Assembly: GCA_030562195.1 (NCBI GenBank)
Contig: CM060202.1
Location: forward strand, 992,001 to 1,056,000
Length of the DNA stretch: 64,000 nucleotides
Origin: Nipponacmea schrenckii
Taxonomy: Eukaryota > Mollusca > Gastropoda > Lottiidae
Direction of reading: 5' to 3'
Position numbers and translations under genes: made by a program. The notes under the pieces were generated by a model. The model searched no databases. It was not told where the DNA came from and saw only the letters and a program-made list of their open reading frames with translations. Within the stretch, counting starts at the first letter, position 1, and each line of letters opens with the position of its first letter. Below, one piece after another: positions 22,740-35,204 of the stretch.

Positions 22740-24377
22740 TATGTATAACTTTTTAAAAGAGCGAGGTCTTCATATTGGCCACTTAAATGTTTGCCATGCG
22801 GTAAATAAAAAAAAAAATTGGAATATCTGAAACTCACCTAAATTCTACCACTAAATATTTCAGTACTCCAGGTTTTCATTTGCCATTTCGAAAACAATAA
22901 GTGTAATAATAGTTCAGCTGGACTTCTACTTTTTGTTAAAGAACAATTAAAGTGAAGTTTTAGAATCTCTTGATATAGAAGCAATATGGATTGAAATAAA
23001 TCCCACTAAACATTAATATGTTGCATTTAAAAGCACTCCAATTCTAATAAATCTTGTTCGACTCATTTGCTAAAATGACTGAAAAGGTGTGGAACGAAAA
23101 TAAAGAAATGATAGTGTTAGGTGATATTAATATTGATGTGTCAAATGAAAAAATGCTAATTGGAATAATTTTTCCCTTTATATAGTTTAAAATTATATAG
23201 TTTAAACTAACTCCTCAAGTAACTAAAAAATCTTCCACTATTATTGATCATGTTATCGTTTTTAATGAAACTAATATATCTGAAGTTAATGTCCCGGTAT
23301 ATGGTTTATCTGATCACTACCCAACATGTATTACCTGGAATAAAAAAGGCGCACATATTCCAAAACCTAAACATGTTTATATTTACTACCGTAGTATGAA
23401 ATATTTTTATGTAGGTTAATGATCTTACAACGGCTCCTTTTGATAAAATTTATATTAATTAGAGACGGTTTGAAAGAGAAAGGCAAAGATGAGGAATATC
23501 GGAAGTGTAGGAATTTGGTCATTAAAATGATTGATAAAGCCAGAAAATAGCTTAACATAAAACTTGCTTCAGATCAGAAAAACTCAAAACATATCTGGAA
23601 AGTTATCAACTCTTTAATTAATAAGGCTAATAATTCAACTGATCTGATTCCTTTCGAACCCGAGGTTCAAATTGATTAATCATAAGCATGTTAATAGAAA
23701 TATTGATAAAAGTTATTACGTAAATGAGCTAGAAGAATTTGTAACTTCTAAATTAAATTCTAATGAAGAATCATCGATCCCGCACATTAACAAATGTGAA
23801 GTTTTTAAACCGTTGTCTTCATTAAATGCAACCAAAAGTGCTGGTTTAGATAAATTAAATCCTATATACTATTTCTCAAATGTGGTGCTTTTAGGTTAAG
23901 TGGTCCTTTGACACATACATGTATATATAATCTATGCATTGATGCAAATATATTTCCTGATAAATTCAAAGAAGCAAAGGTTTTGCCACTATATAAATCT
24001 GACCCCAATAATTAGAGACCAATATTTCTGTATTATCTAGTGTATCTAAACCGCTTGAAAGATATTATTCAAAACATATCAATAATTTCTTAAATAATAA
24101 CAAATTACTGTATTAGCACCAGATCTTAAATGAAAAGAAAGCCAAATGTTTGTTAATTACAACTGCTCAAAAAAGAAGATCTTGGTTCTAAGTTCAACAC
24201 TGATTTGTCACTGAATTTAAAAGGCTTAACATTTTTGACATTAAAACAGGCATAATTTTAATTCGTATAAATTCATGTTTAAAACTCTAAACAACTTGTC
24301 TCCTTCCTACCTTTCAAGCAGCTTTAACTAAAACAGAGGCCTTATTCTAGCATAAATTCAAAACTTGTGGTTCAAAA
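22740..24377 (+). pseudogene. LINE ORF2 remnant: APE endonuclease and RT start (CR1/L2/Jockey-like)
   Basis: 22740-22800 reads ERGLHIGHLNVCHAVNK, the usual endonuclease start, followed by an ISETHLNSTTKYFSTPGFHL frame. 23110-23150 gives VLGDINIDVSNEK. 23210-23340 gives KKSSTIIDHVIVFN and VYGLSDHYPTCITW, the SDH-containing endonuclease end. 23570-23680 is the linker. 23700-23890 gives NATKSAGLDKLNP. 23930-24085 gives FPDKFKEAKVLPLYKSD and ISVLSSVSKPLERYYSKH, the first RT motifs. Stops and frameshifts are frequent and the YADD core is missing. The C-terminus resumes at 24273 and again at 25229. Confidence 0.8.
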
Positions 24378-25228
24378 CTTTGATCTTATTATTTTCTATG
24401 GCCCGTTCTTTGTCAAAAACCTTTTCTACTCGAGCACTCTCCTTCCTGTTAATATGACTACCATGATTCTCGTCAGAAACATTTCCAGTTTCATGACCAA
24501 TGCAGATGTCGCATTGGTCTTTCTTTGGTTGATATAAAGCTAAATTGAGTTCATAAAATAATTTAAGTAGAACTATGCGACTAATTGCTAATTTCCCATG
24601 TGAAGCACAATTTTGTTGATAAATTCTATGTTGTTCGGAAAATGAGGTAAAAATGGGCTCCAAATATTGCTTGGTTGTGGAAGCGCGACAAATTGCCTTG
24701 CGTAAGAGTTTTGAAGAGATTCTGGTTCTTTCTGTCTCATCCGTGCATCTTGTCTGGTTTCAGGTAATCCATGATCATCAATTGATTTCAGCCATTCATA
24801 CACAGTGTATTCTCCAATTCCCAGAGTTGATAGAAAGAGGTTTTTACAAACAGCTATTCTCTATTGGTCAATTTTTAGAAAATACTTGAAAGTAAATTTA
24901 CGTCGACTGCTTTCTCCGACAGAACTAGCTGTATAACACTTTTGTACTAAATTAGCAACATAAATTTTCTTCTCCTTCCAATCCATGTTGTTCCAGAATG
25001 ATCTGAATATTTCCTGCCTGTTTCTGTCTTTAATCTCCCCACATTTTCTAGTCTTCTCACATCTTTTACTGCAACATCTTTCGCCCAATATCCTTTCATT
25101 TCGTGCAACACAATACTGTTTCTTTCCATCTATCTTTGCTATACCTTTATACGCCCTGCCTTCCATTCTCAACTGTTTATTATGATGTCTCTGCCATTTC
25201 TTTGGATCAACCATTCCTTTCTTTGCCC
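24085..25228. repeat. Block duplicated at 27161-28312
   Basis: From ATTTCTTAAATAATAACAAA to TTTCTTTGCCCTT this 1.14-kb block is nearly identical to about 27158-28312. It joins ~294 bp of LINE sequence to the N-terminal half of the transposase-like gene (24378-25228, -). The same join exists in the second copy, so the join predates the duplication. Confidence 0.85.
24378..25228 (-). pseudogene. Transposase-like gene, partial copy 1
   Basis: The - strand frames match the middle of the gene in the 25827-29562 transposon: DGKKQYCVARNERILGERCC, FWNNMDWKEKKIYVANLVQK and KFTFKYFLKIDQ in one open frame (25250-24861). Then a stop replaces a Gln codon (TTGGTCAATTTTTAG context at about 24868). The CDICIGHETGN segment follows at about 24500. 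Here the region near 25012 is in frame, while copy 2 has one extra base there. The N-terminal acidic part and the C-terminal domain are absent. Confidence 0.8.
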
Positions 25229-25460
25229 TTATGTTTAAAACTCTAAACAACTTGTCTCCTTCCTACCTTTCAAGCAGCTTAAACTAAAACAGAGGCCTTA
25301 TTCTAGCATAAATTCAAAACTTGTGGTTCAAAAACAACGAATCGATATGATTAAACATAGTATCATATACGAATGAAAATGTTATGGAATGGTCTAGACG
25401 AAAATTTCAAATCAGAATCAGATTTTAAAACTTTTCGAAGGATGATTCTTGGCAATCTTT
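25229..25460 (+). pseudogene. LINE ORF2 C-terminus
   Basis: FKTLNNLSPSYLSSSF (about 25230-25280) and MLWNGLDENFKSESDFKTFR (about 25378-25440) are the conserved end of CR1/L2-type ORF2 proteins ('YKTLNGLAPxYL', 'LWNSLPxxIRxxxSFKxFK'). The first ~105 bp also occur at 24273-24377 and at 27350-27454, so the transposase-like block sits between duplicated LINE ends. Confidence 0.75.
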
Positions 25461-25826
25461 CCCTAGCATAAGCATACTCCCTGTCATCTAAATTAATACT
25501 GTCGGGGGATGAGTAAACATCCTTAAAGCATGGACAAATCCTTTCTCCCCCCTCCATAGCAAAATAAAAACTTTAAATAAAGTAGGGTTGGGTAGCTCGC
25601 TCGCAGCACATTCACCGACTCTGTTATTTTTTTTTCAACTGTATATGAATTTTGATGTCTGATCATCTCATGCACATGTACTAGTCTATTCCTTGGCGGC
25701 AACATATCTGTAGGTCTACTTATTATTTTAAAACAGAAATGTACTTTGAAATAATATATAGTTTTTGCTCTCATGTACTTGATCGCCGGAAAATAAATCT
25801 GTCAAATTTATACGCATGTACATGTC
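25461..25826. other. Flank of the TIR transposon
   Basis: No gene seen. About 25742-25790 (TTGAAATAATATATAGTTTT and ACTTGATCGCCGG) resembles 30112-30160 on the other side of the transposon and hAT MITE, so these may be two parts or copies of an older repeat. Confidence 0.4.
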
Positions 25827-25856
25827 GTCGTTGTGCTGCAAAAAGCTCGTAACTCA
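25827..25856 (+). repeat. Left terminal inverted repeat
   Basis: 30-bp TIR; one mismatch (A versus T at its position 18) to the reverse complement of 29533-29562. Confidence 0.85.
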
Positions 25857-26450
25857 GTTTGCATGACTTTCAGGAGAAAGAAAAAACTATCTAAAATATT
25901 TTCATTGCTTCAACGTGACTTCAAATTATTCCCAATTTACTTAAATTAGAATGTGTTTTCTTTTATTAAAATGTATTTAGACATACATGTATTTAGTTTG
26001 TTTTTGTGTAACACGACTTACGAGAATTTTTCACGAATAAATGTGACCAAATATTGAGTTACGAGGTATTCTCGCCCAAAAGTTTACCAAACAAGGGATA
26101 TACGAGATTTTTTGACATAAATATTTGAGTGTTATTAGTTGCAATGTGGCCTGGGCGCATTCAAAACTCAAATAAAGTTATAAATTATCGTTTTCTTTGG
26201 TCATGTTGCAAGACACAGACCAGATTTGCCGACAATGGAAGAAGAACCAGATTATTTTATGCGAAGTCGTTTAATCCGGTATTGAGCGAACATTCAAACA
26301 AATATCTTGAAACAGAAACAATTAATATAATGCAGATTTGATACAAAAGTTATTCGTAGGGGAGCTGTCGTAGAAGGCATGGTAATCTACAGGAATAACC
26401 GATTTAAGTTGTTGAAGTTGATCGAACTTTGATCGTTTGATCGGTAAAGG

Positions 26451-28943
26451 TTAGTTATAGGTAAATGCGACTATGTCGGTTGTTGAAGGAATATTTGAAT
26501 TTCTCCGTCTTAGTAGTTCCCGAAACTCATCCGTGAAATTCAATTTAAACTGTATTATTCCTGAAGGTAAGTATCTCAAAGCCCGCAAATCATGAACACA
26601 GGGATCTCCAACTCGATTTCCGGGTCTGATGGTTTCGTAATATTTTAAAGAACTGAAGTCTTTAAAGAACTGATGCGTTAAATAATTGACAGTATAAGGT
26701 TGACTTGGTCTTGCTTGTCTCATTAATTCTGCATAATTGGCTGGGGAATAAATTGGCACCTTGCGAAATTTCCGTTCAAGGGTACTGTGGACTGAGTCTA
26801 CCTCCATTTGGGTATGACCCTTTTCCAAATACATTTGGGTTATTATGACATTATTTTTGACGGCATAAAAGAATTTCACAAGGACGCGTTCCGATTTTGG
26901 TACCCACATCCATCACTAAATAGGATAATCTCTTCTAATCCAGGTTCCAGTAGGGTTTCAAGATAATGTGTGATACATGTCGCAAAATTATGTGAAGAAA
27001 GACTGCCTTCTCCTTCATGCCAAAAGTAACAGTTTACTTCCTTGTTGTAAAGTTATGACAGGCAAACTTTGTCTTGTAATAAATAGCACTAGCCTGTAGT
27101 GATGGGCAAATCAATACTGATTGTAAATCCATTGTGGATACTTTGATCTTATTATTTTCTATTTCTTAAATAATAACAAATTACTGTATTAGCACCAGAT
27201 CTTAAATGAAAAGAAAGCCATATGTATGTTAATTACAACTGCTCAAAAAAGAAGATCTTGGTTCTAAGTTCAATACTGATTTGTCACTGAATCTTAAAAG
27301 GCTTAACGTTTTTGACATTAAAACAGGCATAATTTTAATTCGTATAAATTCATGTTTAAAACTCTAAACAACTTGTCTCCTTCCTACCTTTCAAGCAGCT
27401 TTAACTAAAACAGAGGCCTTATTCTAGCATAAATTCAAAACTTGTGGTTCAAAACTTTGATCTTATTATTTTCTATGGCCCGTTCTTTGTCAAAAACCTT
27501 TTCTGCTCGAGCACTCTCCTTCCTGTTAATATGACTACCATGATTCTCGTCAGAAACATTTCCAGTTTCATGACCAATGCAGATGTCGCATTGGTCTTTC
27601 TTTGGTTGATATAAAGCTAAATTGAGTTCATGAAATAATTTAAGTAGAACTTTGCGACTGATTGCTAATTTCCCATGTGAAGCACAATTTTGTTGATAAA
27701 TTCTATGTTGTTCGGAAAATGAGGTAAAAATGGGCTCCAAATATTGCTTGGTTGTGGAAGCGCGACAAATTGCCTTGCGTAAGAGTTTTGAAGAGATTCT
27801 GGTTCTTTCTGTCTCATCCGTGCATCTTGTCTGGTTTCAGGTAATCCATGATCATCAATTGATTTCAGCCATTCATACACAGTGTATTCTCCAATTCCCA
27901 GAGTTGATAGAAAGAGGTTTTTACAAACAGCTATTCTCTGTTGGTCAATTTTTAGAAAATACTTGAAAGTAAATTTACGTCGACTGCTTTCTCCGACAGA
28001 ACTAGCCGTATAACACTTTTGTACTAAATTCGCAACATAAATTTTCTTCTCCTTCCAATCCATGTTGTTCCAGAATGAACTGAATATTTCCAGGCCTGTT
28101 TCTGTCTTTAATCTCCCCACATTTTCTAGTCTTCTCACATCTTTTACTGCAACATCTTTCGCCCAATATCCTTTCATTTCGTGCAACACAATACTGTTTC
28201 TTTCCATCTATCTTTGCTATACCTTTATACGCCCTGCCTTCCATTCTCAACTGTTTATTATGATGTCTCTGCCATTTCTTTGGATCAACCATTCCTTTCT
28301 TTGCCCTTATTTCATTTATTTCATCCTGTGAATACACTTGCTCTTCGTGATCCACCTGCATTTCAGTTTCGACATCGGCTTGTCCCATTTCATTGCAAGA
28401 TCCATCTTCTTGGCTGTCACTTTTTCCGACAAGATCAGCCATCGTTTCCCGATCCCCTGTATCACCAATCACTTCCGCGCTTCTCACTTCTCTTCGCTCT
28501 GTCCTATCCCAAACACTGTACCCCTGTCCCGTCCCGTCAGCAACCTTGTCTGATTCTTTACGTCCAACACTTTCTCCAGCCCTTTCCTTTCGACTTCGGC
28601 TTTCACAAACCTCTTCTTCTAATCTTATTTCTATTACAACTTCCATTTGCCGTCCTCTCTCATCTCTAGAACTCCAAATAACTTCTGAATCAGAATCATC
28701 ACAATTAATTTGCTCTTTTTTATCTGGCTTCCAGTCCGGATCATTGCCTTCATCTGAATCCAATTCACTTAAATTTTCATCGCATCCCATCCAATTTTCA
28801 TCTTTGGTATCTTTTGAAATCGGAGAGGAATTTCTATTTGTTCTCAAAGGTGTAGGATGAACTATTGGTTTGGAATCGGTTATCGATTTACTATTAATCT
28901 TTTCAAGTGCCAACTGTAGAAGTTGTTTCCCCCGGGCAGACAT
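26451..28943 (-). pseudogene. Transposase-like protein (DUF7869-like?), copy 2, broken
   Basis: The start is the ATG at 28943-28941 (MSARGKQLLQLALEKIN, A at -3), preferred over the ATG 16 codons upstream. Residues ~40-200 are acidic and low-complexity. About residues 215-290 are Cys/basic-rich (GKKQYCVARNERILGERCC, SKRCEKTRKCGEI). Then come FWNNMDWKEKKIYVANLVQK and KFTFKYFLKIDQQRIAVCKN, a DQCDICIGHETGN zinc-knuckle-like site, YFWHEGEGSLSSHNFATC, LFSDGCGYQNRN and YLEKGHTQMEVDSVHSTLER. The Asp of SDG and the GHTQ..D..H region look like an RNase-H-like catalytic core. I recall similar proteins in many invertebrate genomes under an uncharacterised domain. Lesions: +1 base near 28091, frame changes near 27750 and 26905, and an insertion at 27161-27454. 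Confidence 0.75.
27161..27454 (+). mobile_element. 294-bp LINE fragment inserted in the transposase-like gene
   Basis: It splits the gene exactly inside the codons for ENNKIK. CTTTGATCTTATTATTTTCT plus AT precedes it (27139-27160) and recurs after it (27455-27476), a 22-bp duplication consistent with a target-site duplication. The insert begins inside RT (FLNNNKLLY) and ends in the ORF2 C-terminal SKLVVQ region, so it is internally deleted LINE sequence. The same piece occurs at 24085-24377. Confidence 0.75.
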
Positions 28944-29532
28944 TTTGATAACTGTAATTTTACTAGTGTATCTGAAAATAGGAAAATTCAAGAAACTTAA
29001 AAAGGAATAGTTAGTGCGAAAATCTCGTATAGCAAATAAAAAATTGAAAAAGAGTTTTCAAAAGGTAACACTGTTTGTAAATACTTCATAACTTTAAATA
29101 CCTCAACTAAGATTAATTTGTTTCTTTAGAACTATATAATATAACAGACAATAACATTACTCACTGCTTGCACAAAGCTATGGAAAAGTCTTAAATTCAG
29201 TCTAGGCCAACAGATGATAATGATATCTTTCATAAAGTAGTCGAATATTTTTTTTCAAAGATAAAGTTAGAAGCTTTCTACATTAACTATACAAAGTAAG
29301 AGAACTTACGAATTATTCTCTCAATTTTACAGGTAGTAGGTCGACGTGGGCCTAGTTCCACGTCGTTTCTGAGAATTTCGTAGTAAAAATATTTGACCAA
29401 TCCATATACGAGAAATTTTCACGTGACTGATTTCCTCATTTCTAATTGGATATCAGGTCCGATAAGTTTGTGGGTAATGTATGGATAGATAGTCGACCAA
29501 ATTGTCAAATAAAAAGAAAATTGTCAAAACCT

Positions 29533-29562
29533 TGAGTTACGAGCATTTTGCAGCACAACGAC
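29533..29562 (-). repeat. Right terminal inverted repeat
   Basis: Inverted partner of 25827-25856. Six bases later begins the target duplication of the hAT MITE. Confidence 0.85.
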
Positions 29563-29575
29563 TGCACTTTAAAGC

Positions 29576-30093
29576 CAGGGGCGCAGATCCAGGGGGGAGG
29601 GGGCAGGGGGACACGGTTTCAGAAAACCAGGAGGGGGACATAATATCATGTGTCCCCCCCCCCCACAAATGGTTTGAGTAGGGTGTCTTTTGTAGGCGTA
29701 AAATAGGCACAATTTTGCATTCCAGAACATCAATGTTCCGAAATTTTGCGACTTCGGCGACAGGGGGACAATTTGTCCGTTTTCTGCACTCACTCTTTAG
29801 AAGCGTTGTCGCGTCGTCACGAAGTCGGTCGCATATTTTCCTCAATCATGTCGTGTAAAAGTAAAATTGACGGACCGCCACAGAAATTAAAGTTGATAGT
29901 TTGTAAGGTATCTGTCGCCCAGCGCCCTGTCGGGCCTACCCCGCCCTGTAGAATACATCAGACACGGGCAGACAAGTGAATTTAATTACACGGGCGTAAA
30001 AATAATCGTTGTGGACTAAAGGGTGAACATAAGGGTATTTGTCGAGCGATTTGAGTCCCCCCCCCCCCATTGAAAAAGCGATCTGCGCCCGCG
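29576..30093. mobile_element. hAT-type MITE, 518 bp
   Basis: Ends are CAGGGGCGCAGATC and, inverted, CGCGGGCGCAGATC (12 of 14 match). CAGGGGCG is typical of hAT termini. It is flanked by TTTAAAGC (29568-29575) and TTTAACGC (30094-30101), an 8-bp target duplication with one change. The interior is GC-rich with long C/G runs and has no transposase. The ORFs 29537-29845 (-) and 29746-29979 (+) have no family signature. Confidence 0.75.
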
Positions 30094-30129
30094 TTTAACG
30101 CAAACTGTTCGTTGAAATAATATATAATT

Positions 30130-30490
30130 TTTGCGGCCGTATGCTTGATCACCGGGGGTGGGTTTGTCCGTTTAATGCAAGTGTGCTTGTGTGTATTTTT
30201 GCGGTTGTGTGCTTGATCGGGTGCATGGCCGTGGAACGTGTACGGCGTTTCGGTGTACGGTTTGTTTGGAACGCGGGATCATTTATTTTCCGGCGGTCGG
30301 GTGCATGGCCGCGGGAACTATATATTATGTATATTTTTATTCGCCCACATGAATATGAGGACTTATATTTTCGTCGCCCCTGTCCGTCGGTCTATCGGTC
30401 CGTTGGTCCGTCAACATTTGTTGTAGACACTATAGAAGCTACAATTTTCAATGGATTTTAACGAAACCTGAACTTTAGGATTATAAATTT
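30130..30490 (+). repeat. Mollusc-type dispersed repeat with GTCCGTC run
   Basis: GC-rich 30130-30320 repeats GTGCATGGCCG. 30340-30470 (CGCCCACATGAATATGAGG, then CCGTCGGTCTATCGGTCCG, then CAATGGATTTTAACGAAACC) matches the start of the 43650 array. Short ORFs here are not convincing. Confidence 0.6.
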
Positions 30491-30620
30491 GGAACGAAGT
30501 TTTATTTTTTTTATGTTCTCTTTAAAAGGATTCTTTTTTTTTTGCTTACAATTCATCGAATATTTCATTAAATTCTTCGAGTTCTTCTACGGTATTTATC
30601 TTATCAGAATTGCTTCTTTC

Positions 30621-30654
<34 letters not shown>

Positions 30655-30904
30655 TACGTTCTTATTAAATTTGATATGGTTTTATAATATTATTTCCTTT
30701 TAGAGGTAAACCAAATGAAGATGTTTGAATAGCTGTAAGAGCTCCTAAGATAGTAGGAATAAATATTTGAAGAGAAACACTTTCTTACAGTGGTTTGCTG
30801 TTGCTTTAAGACAAGCTGATATAAAACTCATAGGTTTAAAAGTAGTGTCTATCCTACCCCAACATTTTGATTAACTAACAAAATAGAGGGAACGGCAGCC
30901 TGTA
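30491..30904. other. Low-complexity and unassigned
   Basis: T-rich, then (AT)n at about 30637-30652. On - about 30800-30685 is a short open stretch (FIPTILGALTAIQTSSFGL) that I could not place; it looks like a hydrophobic tail of some mobile-element protein but is too short to call. Confidence 0.3.
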
Positions 30905-31480
30905 AGGAAGGTTTGAACATGCTTACTGATTCGAAGATACATACGGACTATATTTTAAAGATGATAAGATTGGTACCAATCAATGGTAGACATTACTTCC
31001 AAAGGGATGGAGTAGCAATAGGATTCAAACTAGACAAGAACTATGCATTCACATACATGAGAAAGTGGAAGGCGCAAAAGATAAAATGAGACCATGACAT
31101 GTGAAGAAAGCGATACCCTTTGAATTGGCGATCAGGCTGAAAAGAATTTGTGCAGAATACCGAAATCATAGGCAAGACTAACAACTAAGAAAGAGAGGGT
31201 ATAGCTTGTCAAATATAGGATCTAGTTTATAGAAAGTCAGTTGTCACGTGTAAAGTGGACGGGCAGATGCGAGCTCCTGTAGTTTGTTGAAGAAACGTGT
31301 GTATGTAAGCGAAACGAGAAGGTCCCTATGGGAGCGGACAAAGGAACACATGGCGGACATTAGATTACAAAGAAAGAAAGCAGTAGCGGAGCATTTCAAC
31401 TACGAGAGACGAAGGCAACGGATTATGGAGCGTGAATGGATAAAGAGACTGCGGACGGAAGACCCAAATTGACTAAATAA
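30905..31480 (+). pseudogene. Penelope-like element relic: RT core plus GIY-YIG nuclease
   Basis: 30918-31080 reads MLTDSKIHTDYILKMIRL and INGRHYFQRDGVAIGFKLDK, the Penelope RT motif with 'Q..G.AMG.KL'. After a degraded linker, 31284-31472 reads KRVYVSETRRSLWERTKEHM then ADIRLQRKKAVAEHFN. This is the YVGETxRxLxxRxxEH core of the C-terminal GIY-YIG endonuclease these elements use to prime integration. It ends LRTEDPN. The following sequence has the GGCTTTTAGCCGAAATATT phrase seen in Penelope 3' ends. Several stops: dead. Confidence 0.75.
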
Positions 31481-31489
31481 GAAGTGCTT

Positions 31490-33119
<1,630 letters not shown>

Positions 33120-33260
33120 ACGACTGATACAACGGAAGTAGAGGTCGGAATTAAGAAATAAAAGTATTGTTGGGTATCTCAGGTCAATGACCTTTGGCTC
33201 TAAAAAGGACGAGTTCTACAAAGGTCAAGGTAAAAAATTAAAACTTTTGAAATTGTAAAA
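33120..33260 (+). repeat. Decayed R3 fragment
   Basis: CGGAAGTAGAGGTCGG, then AGGTCAATGACCTTTGGCTC (33181-33200) and ACAAAGGTCAAGG follow the order of the R3 core. AGGTCA-A-TGACCT is intact at 33181-33193 although the rest has drifted. Confidence 0.6.
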
Positions 33261-34186
33261 TGTGTTCCTTTTTTAAACTAAAAGGCTGACAATAATGAAT
33301 TTTCAACACAAACTGACTAAATGAATGCATGTATGTGTGTGCAAAGTCCTGATTAGGACAAACTGTATCTGAGGAAGGGCTGTTGATTTATTTTTTCCCA
33401 TCCGTACATTTTTTTCAATGGTGTTTTGATCACATCAAGACTATGCTACACTAGGTACTAATCAACTAGTATCCAACTGTAAACTTATCACCATAATTGG
33501 AACTTAAACTTTTTGTCATACATCACATCACAATAACAAAACTATCCGATCATCAAACATCTACACTTCTACAGTAATTGTGAGACTTTCAGCTTTTGTC
33601 AGTCTAATTAAAATACAGAATAATATATAGATATATTTATATTTTATTAGTTTCGTTTCGTATGTTTTTATTAGCTATTGGCTTTGTACGTGACCACTAT
33701 AGTTAGGTCTTACACTGCCCTTCAATACGAAATGTTTGAACGACCTTTGACCTAACACAGTAATAAGGTACAATTCTTAACAGATTTTAATGAAATTTAT
33801 TAATATTGTACATTTATCAACCTAGCAAAAATGTATATGACGAAAGGTTGATTTTATCATTCCGATTATTGTTACTGTACTGTCTAGGTTTTTATTCAAA
33901 ATCAATGCTGCCAGTGGGCGTATATTATCTTGCCTGACATCCATTGGGGCTGACTATTTTGGACCCTTTCTTGTGAAAGAGGGACAAAGGGAGCTTACGA
34001 GATATGGTGTGGTGTTTAAAAGCCTCGCTATGTTACCTTGATTCAAGCTCTTTTATTCAAGCTCTTCGCAGGTTCTCAGCTCGTACAGGTGCTCTAAGTG
34101 AGATCAGAAGTGCCAATGGGACTTACTTCAGTGGAGCTGAGAGAGATTTACGTGAAGAAATTTCAAAATGGAATAAAAATAAAACA
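33261..34186. other. Mostly unassigned; one repeat terminus
   Basis: 33720-33810 faintly resembles the 43650 array (ACAATTCTTAACAGATTTTA). 33905-33935 (CCAGTGGGCGTATATTATCT) is the GTGGGCGTATNTTGCC terminus also found at 41745, 42333 and 56838. The ORF at 34004-34279 runs into R3 and is not convincing. Confidence 0.4.
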
Positions 34187-34830
34187 ACTAGAGCCACGTG
34201 TCGGACTTTGCTAATGTCGCAAATTGCAACAAACAGGGCGAAACATCTGATTTCTAGGATAAACTGGCCAAAGCAATGAGGTTTCTGTGTGCAAGGTTCT
34301 TTTTGAAAAACGTTATTTCCTACACTCGTAATTAGCAATTAAATGGTAAATTGGAAGTTTACCCGGATGTGCCACCCCCATCTCATTTTTTTACGTGAAT
34401 CGTATTACATTCAAAATGTATATTCCAAATTTTTAAATCAATCGGTCTTAAAATGGCAAAGTTGAAAAAATAGAGCAATATACGGCAAAAAATGTGTGCT
34501 ATGATTTTCGAGTTTCGAAATTTTTTAACTGCTATCTAATTGGAAATTATTTTATGTTTTCAAAAATGCAAATCCGAAAAAAAATCGGGCTTAAATTGCG
34601 CCTTCTAGAGCCGAAAGACTATTTTTTTGCATATGTTACACTGTAGCACTTATGGCTTTGCAAAAATGTTCCAATATATATTCATTAATAACGTAGCCAC
34701 AACAGAAGGTCTACAGATGTAAAAATGTTGGTATAGCTTACGTGGTCTAGGCTGTGTGCCCTATGGAAAAAACGAAAAAAAAAAGAATTGACAAACCGAA
34801 AACAAACTGGGACTTTGCTGAAAGCATGAA
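34187..34830 (+). repeat. R3 copy with internal deletion
   Basis: The ACTAGAGCCACGTGTCGGAC head runs to about 34430 and jumps directly to the R3 tail (CAATCGGTCTTAAAATGGCA to GGTCTACAGATG). The GGTCA core is missing. It ends with AACGAAAAAAAAAAGAATTG and a GAAAACAAACTGGGACTTTG segment like that at 8125. Confidence 0.75.
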
Positions 34831-35204
34831 CGGTATTGATGCAGTACGTGTCCCTTTTTACCTGCTATTAATATTGATTAAACGATAAATAAATTAATCT
34901 TGAGTAGTGGAAAGACGTACTACAAAATTAGTAAAAATTCGATGCCTGTTCTGTTTTTAGTTATTATTCCAATTGGCAAGTAACCAGCTTAAAAGTAGAG
35001 AAGTGAAAGATACTTTGTTAGCAGACAGCCATGTGTTTTTATTTCTAATAAAAATAAACGACTGGTCAATTGATAAATTACATATAAATTACAAAAAGAC
35101 AAACGAATCATTTAGAATATCAAAAAAGGCATTTTGATAACATTGACAATATCATACAATTAATAAAATATATTAGAGTTTTGTAAATTACCTTAAGGGC
35201 GTTA
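34831..35204. other. Unassigned AT-rich stretch
   Basis: No gene or repeat recognised. Confidence 0.3.

Larger units (their letters stand above)
25827..29562 (-). mobile_element. DNA transposon with 30-bp TIRs carrying an unassigned transposase-like gene
   Basis: GTCGTTGTGCTGCAAAAAGC plus TCGTAACTCA at 25827-25856 is matched, inverted, by 29533-29562 with 29 of 30 bases identical. Subterminal TTACGAGAATTTTTCACG-type words recur on both sides (about 26028; inverted at about 29415), as expected of transposase-binding repeats. The gene inside runs on - (28943 to 26451). A 294-bp LINE scrap interrupts it. I could not find a clean target-site duplication: the left flank ends ATGTC and the right flank begins TGCAC. 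Confidence 0.75.

Noticed and set aside
28181..28860. ORFs on + at 28062-28860 (up to 162 codons)
   Set aside because: They are antisense shadows of the acidic N-terminal part of the transposase-like gene on -.
29537..29979. ORFs in the GC-rich block at 29537-29979
   Set aside because: They lie inside a hAT MITE, overlap on both strands and contain poly-Pro/Gly from C/G runs.
30685..30800. Possible Polinton minor capsid tail on -
   Set aside because: Only ~35 hydrophobic residues, no start and no second motif; not enough to call.
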